Source of the DNA: JAMHWF01 sp035911095
Lineage (GTDB): Bacteria > Pseudomonadota > Gammaproteobacteria > Burkholderiales > Burkholderiaceae_C
Direction of reading: 5' to 3'
DNA: 64,000 nucleotides
Assembly (NCBI GenBank): GCA_035911095.1
Contig: JAMHWF010000136.1
Span: 1 to 64,000, forward strand
Below are positions 36,816 through 47,199 of this stretch, one piece after another. Every line of letters starts with the position of its first letter. The stretch's first letter is position 1. The translations under genes were made by a program, and so were the position numbers. Below the pieces are notes generated by a model. The model was not told where the DNA came from and did no database searches. It saw only the letters and a program-made list of their open reading frames with translations.

Positions 36816-39743
36816 ATGGCCGTGACCACCGTCGCCCAGTTTGCCGCCGAGTTGAACCGCCCGGCCGCGGCGCTGCTCGAGCAGCTTCAGTCGGCCGGCG
36901 TGCGCAAGGCGTCGTCGAACGACGCGCTCACCGACGCCGACAAGGAGCGACTGCTCGAGTTCCTGCGCTCGTCGCACGGCACGGCAGGCGCCGAACGCAA
37001 GAAAATCACGCTGACGCGCAAGAGCACCAGCGAGATCAAGCAGGCCGACGCCTCCGGCCGCGCGCGCACGATTCAGGTCGAGGTGCGCAAGAAACGCGTC
37101 TTCGTCAAGCGCGACGACGGCGCGCCCGCAGTCGAGGCGCCGGCCGAGCCGGTGATCGACCAGGACGAGCTGCAGCGCCGCGAGGAAGAGGCGAGCCGCC
37201 AGGCCGAATTGCTGCGCATCCAGGAGGAAGAGCTGGCCGAGCGCCGCCGCCAGCGCGAGGCGCAGGAGCGCGCCGAGCGCGAGGCCGCGGAGGCGCGCCA
37301 GCGCGAAGCCGCCGAGAAGGCCGCCGCCGAAGCCGCAGCCGAGCTCGCCGCACGCGCGCAGGCGGCGGCGAACGCCGCGTTGCAGGCCGAGAGCGCCGCG
37401 CAGGCCCAGGTCCCCGCCACAACCGCGACGCAGGCGTCGGCCGCACCCGTATCGGCTGCCCCTGCCGCTGCAGCCCCTGCCGCCGCGACGCCGGCGGCCG
37501 CGCCTGCCGAGCCCGCCAAGCCCGCACTGCGTGTCGTCAAGGCCGCCGACGTGCAGAACGAGGAAGCGCAGCGCGCCGCCGACCTGCAGCGCCGCCGCCA
37601 GGCGGCCGAGGCCGAGGCGCGGGCGATCCGCGAGATGCTCAGCTCGCCCAAGAAGGGCGTGCAGGTCGCGCCCAAGAAGGAAGAACCGAAGCCCGCCGAA
37701 GCCGCCGCCAAGGAAGGCATCAAGGGCACGATCCACAAGAAGGCCGCCGCCCCCGGCACCACCGCGGCGGCACCCGGCACCGCGGCCAAGCCCGGCGAGA
37801 AGAAGTCCCTGAAGTCGGAGAAGCTCTCGTCGAGCTGGGCCGACGACGCCAAGAAGAAGGCCGGCGCCGTCAGGGGCCGCAGCGACGGCGCAGGCCGCTC
37901 CGGCTGGCGCGCCCCTGCGCGCGGCGGGCGGCGCGGCGGCGATCGCGGCGACGGCCAGAGCAGCTACGTCGCGCCGGTCGAGCAGCAGATCTACGAGGTG
38001 CACGTGCCCGAGACGATCTCGGTGGCCGACCTCGCGCACAAGATGTCGGTCAAGGCCTCCGAGGTCATCAAGCAACTGATGAAGCTGGGCCAGATGGTCA
38101 CCATCAACCAGCAGCTCGACCAGGAGACCGCGATGATCCTGGTCGAGGAGATGGGCCACAAGGCCTTCGCCGCCAAGCTCGACGACCCGGAAGCCTTCCT
38201 CGAGGAGGCCGGCGAGACGCACGAGGCCGAGGCCACCGAGCGCGCACCCGTCGTGACCGTGATGGGCCACGTCGACCACGGCAAGACCTCGCTGCTCGAC
38301 TACATCCGCACCAGCCGCGTCGCCGCCGGCGAGGCGGGCGGCATCACGCAGCACATCGGCGCGTATCACGTCGACACGCCGCGCGGCATGATCACCTTCC
38401 TCGACACCCCGGGCCACGCCGCGTTCACCGCGATGCGCGCCCGCGGCGCCAAGGCGACCGACATCGTGATCCTCGTGGTCGCGGCGGACGACGGCGTGAT
38501 GCCGCAGACGAAGGAGGCGATCCACCACGCGAAGGCGGCCGGCGTGCCGATCGTCGTCGCGATGAACAAGATCGACAAGCCGGAGGCCAACGTCGAGCGC
38601 GTGAAGAGCGAGCTCGTCGCCGAGCAGGTCGTGCCGGAAGACTTCGGCGGTGAATCGCCTTTCGTCCCGGTCTCCGCCAAGACGGGCCAAGGCGTCGACG
38701 AACTGCTCGAGCAGGTCCTGCTGCAGGCCGAGGTGCTCGAACTGAAGGCGCCGAAGGACGCGCCGGCCAAGGGCCTCGTGATCGAGGCCCAGCTCGACAA
38801 GGGCCGCGGCCCGGTCGCCACGGTGCTGGTGCAGTCCGGCACGCTCAAGCGCGGCGACGTCGTGCTGGCCGGCTCCAGCTACGGGCGGGTGCGCGCGATG
38901 CTCGACGAGAACGGCAAGCCCACGACGGAGGCCGGCCCTTCGCTGCCGGTCGAGATCCAGGGCCTGACCGAGGTGCCGCAGGCCGGCGACGAGTTCATGG
39001 TGCTGGCCGACGAGCGGCGGGCGCGCGAGATCGCGACCTTCCGCCAGGGCAAGTACCGCGAGGTCGCGCTCAACAAGCGTCAGGCCGCCAACCTGGAGAA
39101 CATGTTCGAGAACATGGGCCAGGGCGACACCCAGAAGCTGTCGCTGATCATCAAGGCCGACGTGCAGGGCTCGCAGGAAGCGCTCGCCAGCTCGCTGCTG
39201 AAGCTCTCGACCGACGAGGTCAAGGTGCAGATCGTGCACGCGGCCGTCGGCGGTATCAGCGAGAGCGACGTCAACCTCGCGATCGCCTCGAAGGCGGTGA
39301 TCATCGGCTTCAACGTGCGCGCCGATGCCGGTGCGCGCAAGCTGGCCGAGCACAGCGGCGTCGACCTGCGCTACTACACGATCATCTACGACGCGGTCGA
39401 CGAGATCAAACACGCGATGTCCGGCATGCTCGCGCCCGAACAGCGCGAGGAGATCATCGGCAACGCCGAGATCCGCACCGTCTTCGTGGCCTCGAAGATC
39501 GGCACCGTGGCCGGTTGCATGGTCACCTCGGGCGTGGTGCGGCGCGGCGCGCGCTTCCGCCTGCTGCGCGAGAACGTGATCGTCTACACCGGCGAGGTGG
39601 AGTCGGTGCGCCGCATGAAGGACGACGTGCGCGAGGTGGCCGAAGGCTTCGAGTGCGGGATCAAGCTGCGCAACTACAGCGCGATCTCCGAGGGCGACCA
39701 GCTCGAGTTCTTCGAGATCAAGGAAGTGGCCCGGACCCTTTGA
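36816..39743 (+). CDS. infB: Translation initiation factor IF-2
   Basis: 975 residues. N-terminal IF2_N repeat (MAVTTVAQFAAELNRPAAALLEQLQ), a long charged Ala/Glu/Arg-rich and Ala/Pro-rich region (about 90-390), a second IF2_N domain, then the G domain: G1 GHVDHGKTS (about residues 485-493), DTPGHAAF, NKIDKPEAN, followed by domains II, III and IV. It delivers fMet-tRNA to the 30S subunit and promotes subunit joining. Internal starts giving shorter isoforms, as in E. coli, are possible but I cannot assign one. Confidence 0.97.
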   Translation: MAVTTVAQFAAELNRPAAALLEQLQSAGVRKASSNDALTDADKERLLEFLRSSHGTAGAERKKITLTRKSTSEIKQADASGRARTIQVEVRKKRVFVKRDDGAPAVEAPAEPVIDQDELQRREEEASRQAELLRIQEEELAERRRQREAQERAEREAAEARQREAAEKAAAEAAAELAARAQAAANAALQAESAAQAQVPATTATQASAAPVSAAPAAAAPAAATPAAAPAEPAKPALRVVKAADVQNEEAQRAADLQRRRQAAEAEARAIREMLSSPKKGVQVAPKKEEPKPAEAAAKEGIKGTIHKKAAAPGTTAAAPGTAAKPGEKKSLKSEKLSSSWADDAKKKAGAVRGRSDGAGRSGWRAPARGGRRGGDRGDGQSSYVAPVEQQIYEVHVPETISVADLAHKMSVKASEVIKQLMKLGQMVTINQQLDQETAMILVEEMGHKAFAAKLDDPEAFLEEAGETHEAEATERAPVVTVMGHVDHGKTSLLDYIRTSRVAAGEAGGITQHIGAYHVDTPRGMITFLDTPGHAAFTAMRARGAKATDIVILVVAADDGVMPQTKEAIHHAKAAGVPIVVAMNKIDKPEANVERVKSELVAEQVVPEDFGGESPFVPVSAKTGQGVDELLEQVLLQAEVLELKAPKDAPAKGLVIEAQLDKGRGPVATVLVQSGTLKRGDVVLAGSSYGRVRAMLDENGKPTTEAGPSLPVEIQGLTEVPQAGDEFMVLADERRAREIATFRQGKYREVALNKRQAANLENMFENMGQGDTQKLSLIIKADVQGSQEALASSLLKLSTDEVKVQIVHAAVGGISESDVNLAIASKAVIIGFNVRADAGARKLAEHSGVDLRYYTIIYDAVDEIKHAMSGMLAPEQREEIIGNAEIRTVFVASKIGTVAGCMVTSGVVRRGARFRLLRENVIVYTGEVESVRRMKDDVREVAEGFECGIKLRNYSAISEGDQLEFFEIKEVARTL

Positions 39744-39752
39744 ACCGCGGAC

Positions 39753-39775
39753 GCGGCCCGGCAGCACCGGGCCGC
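39753..39775. other. GC-rich hairpin between infB and rbfA
   Basis: GCGGCCCGG (39753-39761) and CCGGGCCGC (39767-39775) form a perfect 9-bp stem around CAGCA, 9 bp after the infB stop. No T tract follows, so it is not an intrinsic terminator; it could stabilise the upstream mRNA end or be a Rho/RNase boundary. rbfA begins 144 bp further on. Confidence 0.6.
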
Positions 39776-39919
39776 CCGTGGTGACACCGGGCCCGGTGCG
39801 TCCCGGCGACGACCGGATCGCCGCCGGGCACGTGCCGCGAACCGACCCGGGTGCCCGCCTTCCACGAGACGGCCGGCATCGAGCTTGCGGGCCCCGTCGG
39901 ACCCGCCCGAGGAGCGACC

Positions 39920-40285
39920 ATGCGACACAAGCGCAGCATTCCGAACCGCGGCTTCCGCGTCGCCGACCAGATCCAGCGCGACCTGGCCGAGCTGATCCGC
40001 GAGCTGAAGGACCCGCGCGTGGGCATGGTCACGCTGAGCGGGGTGCAGGTCTCGCCCGACTACGCCCACGCCAAAGTCTATTTCTCGCTCCTGGTCGGCG
40101 ACCCTGCCGAATGCGAGACGGCACTCAACGAGGCCGCCGGCTTCCTGCGCAACGGCCTCTTCAAGCGGCTGCAGATCCACACCGTGCCGACGCTGCATTT
40201 CGAGTTCGACCGCACGATCGAGCGCGCCGCCGAGATGTCTGCGCTGATCGCTCGCGCCAATGCGACGCGCGCGCGCGAGGACTGA
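39920..40285 (+). CDS. rbfA: Ribosome-binding factor A
   Basis: 121 residues with the RbfA KH-like fold motifs: RVADQIQRDLAELIRELKDPRVGMVTLSGV, SPDYAHAKVYFS and LHFEFDRTIERAAEM. It binds 16S rRNA helix 1 during late 30S maturation and at low temperature. The ATG at 39920 has GGAG 6 bp upstream; a longer frame upstream lacks conservation. One base separates its stop from the truB start. Confidence 0.95.
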   Translation: MRHKRSIPNRGFRVADQIQRDLAELIRELKDPRVGMVTLSGVQVSPDYAHAKVYFSLLVGDPAECETALNEAAGFLRNGLFKRLQIHTVPTLHFEFDRTIERAAEMSALIARANATRARED

Positions 40286-40286
40286 G

Positions 40287-41318
40287 ATGACCACCCTGAC
40301 CGCCACGCGCCCCGACGCCGTGCGCCTGCGCCGGCCACGCCGTGCGCTGCACGGCGTGCTGCTGTTCGACAAGCCGCTCGGGCTGTCGAGCAACGACGCG
40401 CTGCAACAGGTCAAACGTCTCTACGGCGCCGAGAAGGCAGGCCATACCGGCACGCTCGACCCGCTCGCCACCGGCCTGCTGCCGCTGGCCTTCGGCGCGG
40501 CAACCAAGTTCTCTCAGAGCGGCCTCGACGCCGACAAGACCTACCGCGCGACACTCAGGCTCGGCGTCACCCGCGTCGGCGGCGACCTCGAGGGCGAGGT
40601 GATCGAGACGCGCCCGGTCGAGGTCGACGACGCCGCGCTCGCCGCCGCCTGCCTCGCGATGACCGGCGAGATCGAACAGCTGCCGCCGATGCACTCGGCG
40701 CTCAAGCACGAGGGGCGGGCGCTGTACGAGTACGCGCGCGAAGGCCTGCAGGTCGAGCGCGCGCCGCGCCGCGTGCGGGTGCACCGGCTCGCGGTGCTGG
40801 CGCGCCGCGGCGACGAGCTCGATCTCGAGGCGCGGGTCAGCAAGGGCACCTACATCCGCACGCTGGCCGAAGACCTCGGCCGTGCGCTCGGATGTGGCGC
40901 CCACCTCGTCGCGCTGCGCCGCACCGCCAGCGGCGCGCTTGCGCTGGCTGAAGGCATGGGCCTCGACGCGCTGGCCGCCCTCGACGAGCCGTCGCGCGAC
41001 ACCCGCCTGCTGTCGGTCGATGCGCTGCTCGCCGATCGCCCTGCGATCCGGCTCGATGCGCCGAACGCCGCGCGCTTCCTGAGCGGCCTGCGCCGCCGCC
41101 TCGACGCCGCGGACGCGCCGCTGGTGCGGGTCTACGGCCCCTGGCCTCCGTCGGCCGGCCTCGACGCGGACGGCCGCGGCCGGGCCTTCCTCGGCAGCGG
41201 CCACGTCTGCGGCGGCGAGCTGATCCCGACCCGGCTGCTGAGCCCGCCCGAGGTCGAGGCGATCGCCTCGGCACCGCACGGTCGCCCGGCCACGCCCCTC
41301 GAAGCCGCGGCCGGCTGA
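40287..41318 (+). CDS. truB: tRNA pseudouridine-55 synthase TruB
   Basis: 343 residues. Catalytic Asp58 in GHTGTLDPLATGLLPLAFG, then YRATLRLGV, PPMHSALKHEGRALYEYAREG and KGTYIRTLAEDLG. It isomerises U55 in the T loop of tRNAs. The C-terminal PUA-like part (about 250-330) carries an insertion rich in Ala/Gly. Translationally close-coupled to rbfA. Confidence 0.96.
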   Translation: MTTLTATRPDAVRLRRPRRALHGVLLFDKPLGLSSNDALQQVKRLYGAEKAGHTGTLDPLATGLLPLAFGAATKFSQSGLDADKTYRATLRLGVTRVGGDLEGEVIETRPVEVDDAALAAACLAMTGEIEQLPPMHSALKHEGRALYEYAREGLQVERAPRRVRVHRLAVLARRGDELDLEARVSKGTYIRTLAEDLGRALGCGAHLVALRRTASGALALAEGMGLDALAALDEPSRDTRLLSVDALLADRPAIRLDAPNAARFLSGLRRRLDAADAPLVRVYGPWPPSAGLDADGRGRAFLGSGHVCGGELIPTRLLSPPEVEAIASAPHGRPATPLEAAAG

Positions 41319-41384
41319 CGCCGCCGCCGAACCCCACACCGTCATTCCCCTGCAGTCCGCAGTCCCAGCCTGTCCGAGCCTCAA

Positions 41385-43214
<1,830 letters not shown>

Positions 43215-43255
43215 GCCACGCCACGACGCAGCGCCCCGACGGTCACGGCCGCGCC

Positions 43256-44185
43256 GTGGCCGAGATGGTGCTGGTGACGCTGCTCTGGAGCAGCGCCGGC
43301 GTCGTCACGCGCCACCTCGAGGCCGCGCAGAGCTTCGAGGTCACGTTCTGGCGCAGCGCCTTCAACGCGCTGGCGCTGGCCGTCCTGCTGACCCTGCTGC
43401 GCGGCCCGGGCCTCTGGCCGCGGCTGCTGCGCTCGCCCTGGCCGGTCTGGGTCTCGGGGCTGTGCTGGGCGGTGATGTTCACCGCCTTCATGTTCGCGAT
43501 CATGCTGACCAGCGTCGCGCGCGTGCTGATCACGATGGCGGCCGCTCCGCTGGCGACGGCGCTGATCGCGCGCGTGGCGCTGGGCCAGCAGATCGCGCCG
43601 CGCACCTGGGCGGCGATCGTGCTCGCGGGGGCCGGCATCGCCTGGATGTTCGGCGGCGCCGCCCTCGGCGGCACGCAGGCCGACGTGCTCGGCGTCCTGG
43701 TCGCGGCGGGGGTGCCGCTCGCAGCGGCGATCAACTGGACGGTGCTGCAGCATGTCGCGCGCAGCGCCGACCCGCGCGGCGCGAGCCGTCCGCCGGCGGA
43801 CCCCGCCGGCGTCAGTGCGGAGCCGGTGCCGGCGCCGGGCCAGGACATGCTGCCCGCGGTGCTGATCGGCGCGGTGCTGTCGGCGGCCGTGATGCTCCCG
43901 TTCTCGCTCCCGTCCACCGCCACCGCGCGCGACCTGTGGTTGCTGGCCGGCCTGGGCGTGTTCCAGCTCGCACTGCCCTGTCTGCTCGCGGTGCGTGTCA
44001 GCCGGCGCCTGCCCGGGCCCGAGATCGCGCTGATCGGGCTGCTCGAAGTGGTCTTCGGCGTGCTCTGGACCTGGCTCTGGGGCGGGGAGACGCCGGCCGG
44101 CACGACGCTTTCCGGCGGCGCGCTGGTGCTCGCCGCGCTCGTCGGGCACGAACTGCTCGCGCTGCGTTCGATCGCCCGGCGCTGA
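43256..44185 (+). CDS. EamA/DMT-family transporter
   Basis: 309 residues with about ten hydrophobic segments in two EamA repeats, joined by a hydrophilic Pro-rich loop near residues 175-205. First segment MVLVTLLWSSAGVVTRHL is typical for the family. Substrate unknown; members export amino acids or other metabolites. The start is uncertain: GTG 43256 or ATG 43265 are usable but lack a clear ribosome site, and the open frame continues up to a CTG overlapping the typA stop, so translational coupling with an unusual start cannot be excluded. Confidence 0.85.
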   Translation: MAEMVLVTLLWSSAGVVTRHLEAAQSFEVTFWRSAFNALALAVLLTLLRGPGLWPRLLRSPWPVWVSGLCWAVMFTAFMFAIMLTSVARVLITMAAAPLATALIARVALGQQIAPRTWAAIVLAGAGIAWMFGGAALGGTQADVLGVLVAAGVPLAAAINWTVLQHVARSADPRGASRPPADPAGVSAEPVPAPGQDMLPAVLIGAVLSAAVMLPFSLPSTATARDLWLLAGLGVFQLALPCLLAVRVSRRLPGPEIALIGLLEVVFGVLWTWLWGGETPAGTTLSGGALVLAALVGHELLALRSIARR

Positions 44186-44218
44186 GCTGTGGCCGGCCGG
44201 CCAGTACGGGTTGCGGGC

Positions 44219-44668
44219 TCAGTTGGCGATCGCCACGCGCAGTGCGCGGATGCGGTCGTGGTGCAGCTCCACACCGTGCAGTTGGCGACGCACGACGACC
44301 CGCGCTTCCGGCGGCAGGTCCTCGTGCATCGCCGCTCGGTAGTGGGCCAGCGCTTGGCGTTCGCCGCGCTCGCATTCGGCGAGCAGCGCCGCATCGGAGT
44401 CGGGCGTCAGCACATCCTTCAGGCTGATCCAGCCCCGGTACACCGCGCCGCCCAGGCTGCCGCTGTCCTGCGGCTTGCCGCCGAAGCGGATCACCAGCGT
44501 CTGCAGCTCGGCGGCGGCGCTCTCGCACTCGGTGGCCTGCTGCCGCAACTCGGCGCGCAGGGGCAGCGACTGCGCCCGCTCGGCGCATTGCGTGAAGCCG
44601 TACTGCCCGTCTTTCGAGGTGCCTATGAGGTCGTTCAACACGCTCACGGTCTGACTGTCCGGAGTCAT
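44219..44668 (-). CDS. PA2169-type four-helix-bundle protein (DUF2383)
   Basis: 149 residues, almost wholly helical and ferritin-like in layout: SVLNDLIGTSKDGQYGFTQCAE, QQATECESAAAELQTLVIRFGG, GWISLKDVL, ECERGERQALAHYRAAM. The pattern of Glu and His in helices is characteristic of this family, whose function is not established though it is often stress-associated. AAGGAG precedes the ATG at good distance. Convergent with the EamA gene (33 bp apart). Confidence 0.87.
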   Translation of the reverse strand: MTPDSQTVSVLNDLIGTSKDGQYGFTQCAERAQSLPLRAELRQQATECESAAAELQTLVIRFGGKPQDSGSLGGAVYRGWISLKDVLTPDSDAALLAECERGERQALAHYRAAMHEDLPPEARVVVRRQLHGVELHHDRIRALRVAIAN

Positions 44669-44934
44669 CGGGGTCTCCTTCGAATGAGGTGGTGTCACGT
44701 CGCCGCCCGCAGCGAGCCGTGGAGGCGACCCGGGGCCTCATCGTCGGCTGCTGACGAGGCCGTGTCGGTCGGCCCGCTCCGCTTCCGCTGTGCGTATCGG
44801 CTGACGGACCACTGCGGCCAGGGGCGGCCGGAAGGCGCCGCGTGCCGATGCCCGAGCGAAGCGGCCTGGCAGGAGTCCGGCGCCTGCGTCGCCAGCAGCA
44901 CCGCGCGACGCGATGCCGCCGGCGTCAAGCCGCG

Positions 44935-46143
44935 TCAGGGCGACACGACGCGGTCGATGCGGATCCGGACGTCCTGCGTGCCTGGCGCGATCACGCCCGA
45001 CTCGCCGGCGAGGTCGCCCGACTGCGGCGTCGCCTGCCCGCTGCGGCTCACCCGCGCGGAGACGACGAGCCGGGCCTGGCCCGACAGCCGGGCCTGCGGC
45101 GTCATGGCCATCGCGTCGTCGAGTGTGAAGCTGAACGGCAGCTCGCGCGCCTCGCGGCGCAGCACCGCCAGCGGCATGCGAGGCCCCTCGGCGGCGCGGG
45201 CGACGACGAAGACCGTGTCGCCCGGCTGAATGCGGCTGGCGAGCGCCGGGTCGAGCTGCACCTGGCCGCTGACCGCCGATGCGGCGGCCGCAGCCACGGC
45301 TGCATCGCTTCCGCTCGCGACGCCCGGGCCCACCGCACCCGGCGCGGACGCGGCGGCGAGCGCCGGCGGCAGCCCGCCGGCCTTGCGCGCCTCGTCGATG
45401 CTCTCGCGCACCCGCGCCTGCAGCCCGTGGTCGGGCGGCAGGGAGGCGGCGAGCTTCTCCCATTCGCGCACCGCGAGCGCGAAGTCGCCGCCGTCGAAGG
45501 CGATGCTGCCGGCCAGGGCGAGCGACTTAGGGTGCGTCGGGGCCAGCGTGAGCGCCCGTGCGACGAGGTCCTTCGCCTCCGAGGTGAAGACGCGGTCGTT
45601 GCCGGCCGCCAGCGCATCGGCCAGGTCGGCCATCAGGTCGGGGTCGGGGCCGCCGATCTCGAGTGCGCGCCGGTAGGCGGGCACGGCGTCGGCATAGCGG
45701 CCGCGCGAGGTGTAGGCGCGCGCGAGCAGCGTCCAGCCGGTCAGGTCTTCGGGTGCTTCCTTCAGCCGCTCGGCCATGCGGGCGAGCAGGGCGTCGACCT
45801 CCTCGGGCGTCGTCGGCACGCCGTCGGCCGCGGCGCCGGCAGCCTGCGGCCCGAGGCCGATCGCACCCGGCGAGCCGGTCAACGAATAGCCGATGCCGGC
45901 GACAACCAGCACGAAAGCCGACAGGCCCGCCCAGAGCGTGCGCGAGGCGCGGGGCAGGGCCGCCGCACCGGTCGCGACGGCGGTGGCCCTGGGGTCGGGC
46001 GCCTCGGCCAGCAGCAGTTCCGACAGCTCGCGCTCGATCTCGCGCCGTGCCGCCTCGTAGCCGCCGGCGTCGAGCGCCCCGGCCTCGTGCGACGCGCGCA
46101 ACTGCTGCAGCTTCTGCCGCAGCGCCTCGATGCGCGCGTTCAT
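44935..46143 (-). CDS. ccmI: Cytochrome c maturation protein CcmI (TPR)
   Basis: 402 residues. A soluble helical start (about 1-60, RIEALRQKLQQLRASHEAGALD), one membrane span (about 70-90, LWAGLSAFVLVVAGIGYSL), TPR repeats in the periplasm (about 110-230) and a C-terminal domain (about 290-400). CcmI presents apocytochrome c to the heme ligation site. Most CcmI proteins have an additional membrane span before the first loop; here the only coupled start (ATGA with ccmH) gives none, so the soluble segment would need a different topology or the first span is lost. Confidence 0.85.
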   Translation of the reverse strand: MNARIEALRQKLQQLRASHEAGALDAGGYEAARREIERELSELLLAEAPDPRATAVATGAAALPRASRTLWAGLSAFVLVVAGIGYSLTGSPGAIGLGPQAAGAAADGVPTTPEEVDALLARMAERLKEAPEDLTGWTLLARAYTSRGRYADAVPAYRRALEIGGPDPDLMADLADALAAGNDRVFTSEAKDLVARALTLAPTHPKSLALAGSIAFDGGDFALAVREWEKLAASLPPDHGLQARVRESIDEARKAGGLPPALAAASAPGAVGPGVASGSDAAVAAAAASAVSGQVQLDPALASRIQPGDTVFVVARAAEGPRMPLAVLRREARELPFSFTLDDAMAMTPQARLSGQARLVVSARVSRSGQATPQSGDLAGESGVIAPGTQDVRIRIDRVVSP

Positions 46144-46676
46144 TCGGCCCCGCGTGGCGACGAGGCCGTGATCGATCGCGCCGGCCCGCCGTCCTGCCGG
46201 CGGGCGTCCTCCGCAGCGGCGTCGTCCTCCGGATCGGCCTCGAAACGGTCGGCCCCGAGGCGCTGGCGCCGGCGCAGGATCAGGCCGAGCACGACGACGC
46301 CGCCGACCAGCAGCAGCGCGGGCCCGAACCAGAGCAGGGCAGTGGTCGACTTGAGGGGCGGGCGGTAGAGCACGAAGTCGCCGTAGCGCTGGGTCATGTA
46401 GGCAGTGATCTCGGCTTCGCTGCGGCCGGCGCGCAGCATGTCGCGCACCTGGTTGCGCAGGTCGACCGCGAGGTCGGCATGCGACTCGGCGATCGTCTGG
46501 TTCTGGCACACCAGGCAGCGCAGCTCGGCGGCCAGGCGCATCACGCGCGCCTCGAGCGCCGGGTCGGCACTGGTGGGCTGGGCCTCGGCGGCCCAGGCGG
46601 GCAGCGCCGCCGCCCAGAGGCACAGCGCCAGCACGGCCAGCCACCGCAGCGCGGGCAGGGGGTCAGGGCTGGGCAT
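46140..46676 (-). CDS. ccmH: Cytochrome c maturation protein CcmH
   Basis: 178 residues: cleavable or anchoring N-terminal hydrophobic segment, the LRCLVCQNQ thiol motif (Cys54, Cys57), the conserved IAESHADLAVDLRNQV and MTQRYGDFVLYRPP, and a C-terminal membrane span. It reduces apocytochrome c disulfides for heme attachment. It overlaps ccmG by 14 bp upstream and ccmI by 4 bp downstream. It is the short form, not fused to CcmI as in E. coli. Confidence 0.95.
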   Translation of the reverse strand: MPSPDPLPALRWLAVLALCLWAAALPAWAAEAQPTSADPALEARVMRLAAELRCLVCQNQTIAESHADLAVDLRNQVRDMLRAGRSEAEITAYMTQRYGDFVLYRPPLKSTTALLWFGPALLLVGGVVVLGLILRRRQRLGADRFEADPEDDAAAEDARRQDGGPARSITASSPRGAE

Positions 46677-47199
46677 GGAGCTCCTTCAGCAGCGGCTCGA
46701 GCTTGCCTCGCACCACCTCCGGCGTCAGCGGGCCGACGTGCTTGAAGCGCACCAAGCCTGCGCGGTCGATGACGAAGGTCTCGGGCACGCCGTAGACGCC
46801 GAAGTCGATGCCGACGCGCCCGTCGGCGTCGACCGCCGTCACCTGGTACGGGTCGCCGAGGTTGGCCAGCCACTTGCGCGCGGCGGCCGGCTGGTCCTTG
46901 TAGTTGAGGCCGACGATCGGCGCGAGCTTGCGGCGCGCGATGTCGAGCACCAGCGGGTGCTCCTCGCGGCAGGGAGCGCACCAGGACGCCCAGACGTTGA
47001 GCAGCCAGACCTGGCCGCGCAGGTCTTCGCGCTTGAGCGTCTGCTGATCGTCGTCGAGGCGCGGCAGCGCGAAGTCGGGTGCCGGCTTGCCGATCAGCGG
47101 CGAGGGCACCTCGGCCGGGTTCAGCCCGAGGCCGAGCCCGAGGAAGACGAGCACAGCGGCGAAGAGCCCGAGCGGCAGCAGGTAGCGCAGGCGCTTCAT
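46663..47199 (-). CDS. ccmG: Thiol:disulfide interchange protein CcmG/DsbE
   Basis: 178 residues: N-terminal membrane anchor (YLLPLGLFAAVLVFLGLGLGL) and a periplasmic thioredoxin fold with WASWCAPCREE (Cys74, Cys77), YGVPETFVIDRAG and the family insertion. It keeps CcmH and apocytochrome cysteines reduced with electrons from DsbD/CcdA. Its start overlaps the ccmF stop by 4 bp. Confidence 0.95.
   Translation of the reverse strand: MKRLRYLLPLGLFAAVLVFLGLGLGLNPAEVPSPLIGKPAPDFALPRLDDDQQTLKREDLRGQVWLLNVWASWCAPCREEHPLVLDIARRKLAPIVGLNYKDQPAAARKWLANLGDPYQVTAVDADGRVGIDFGVYGVPETFVIDRAGLVRFKHVGPLTPEVVRGKLEPLLKELHAQP

Noticed and set aside
37120..37980. Low-complexity region of infB as a frameshift or assembly error
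   Set aside because: The Ala/Glu/Pro-rich linker between the N-terminal and G domains is normal for IF-2 and the reading frame is intact.
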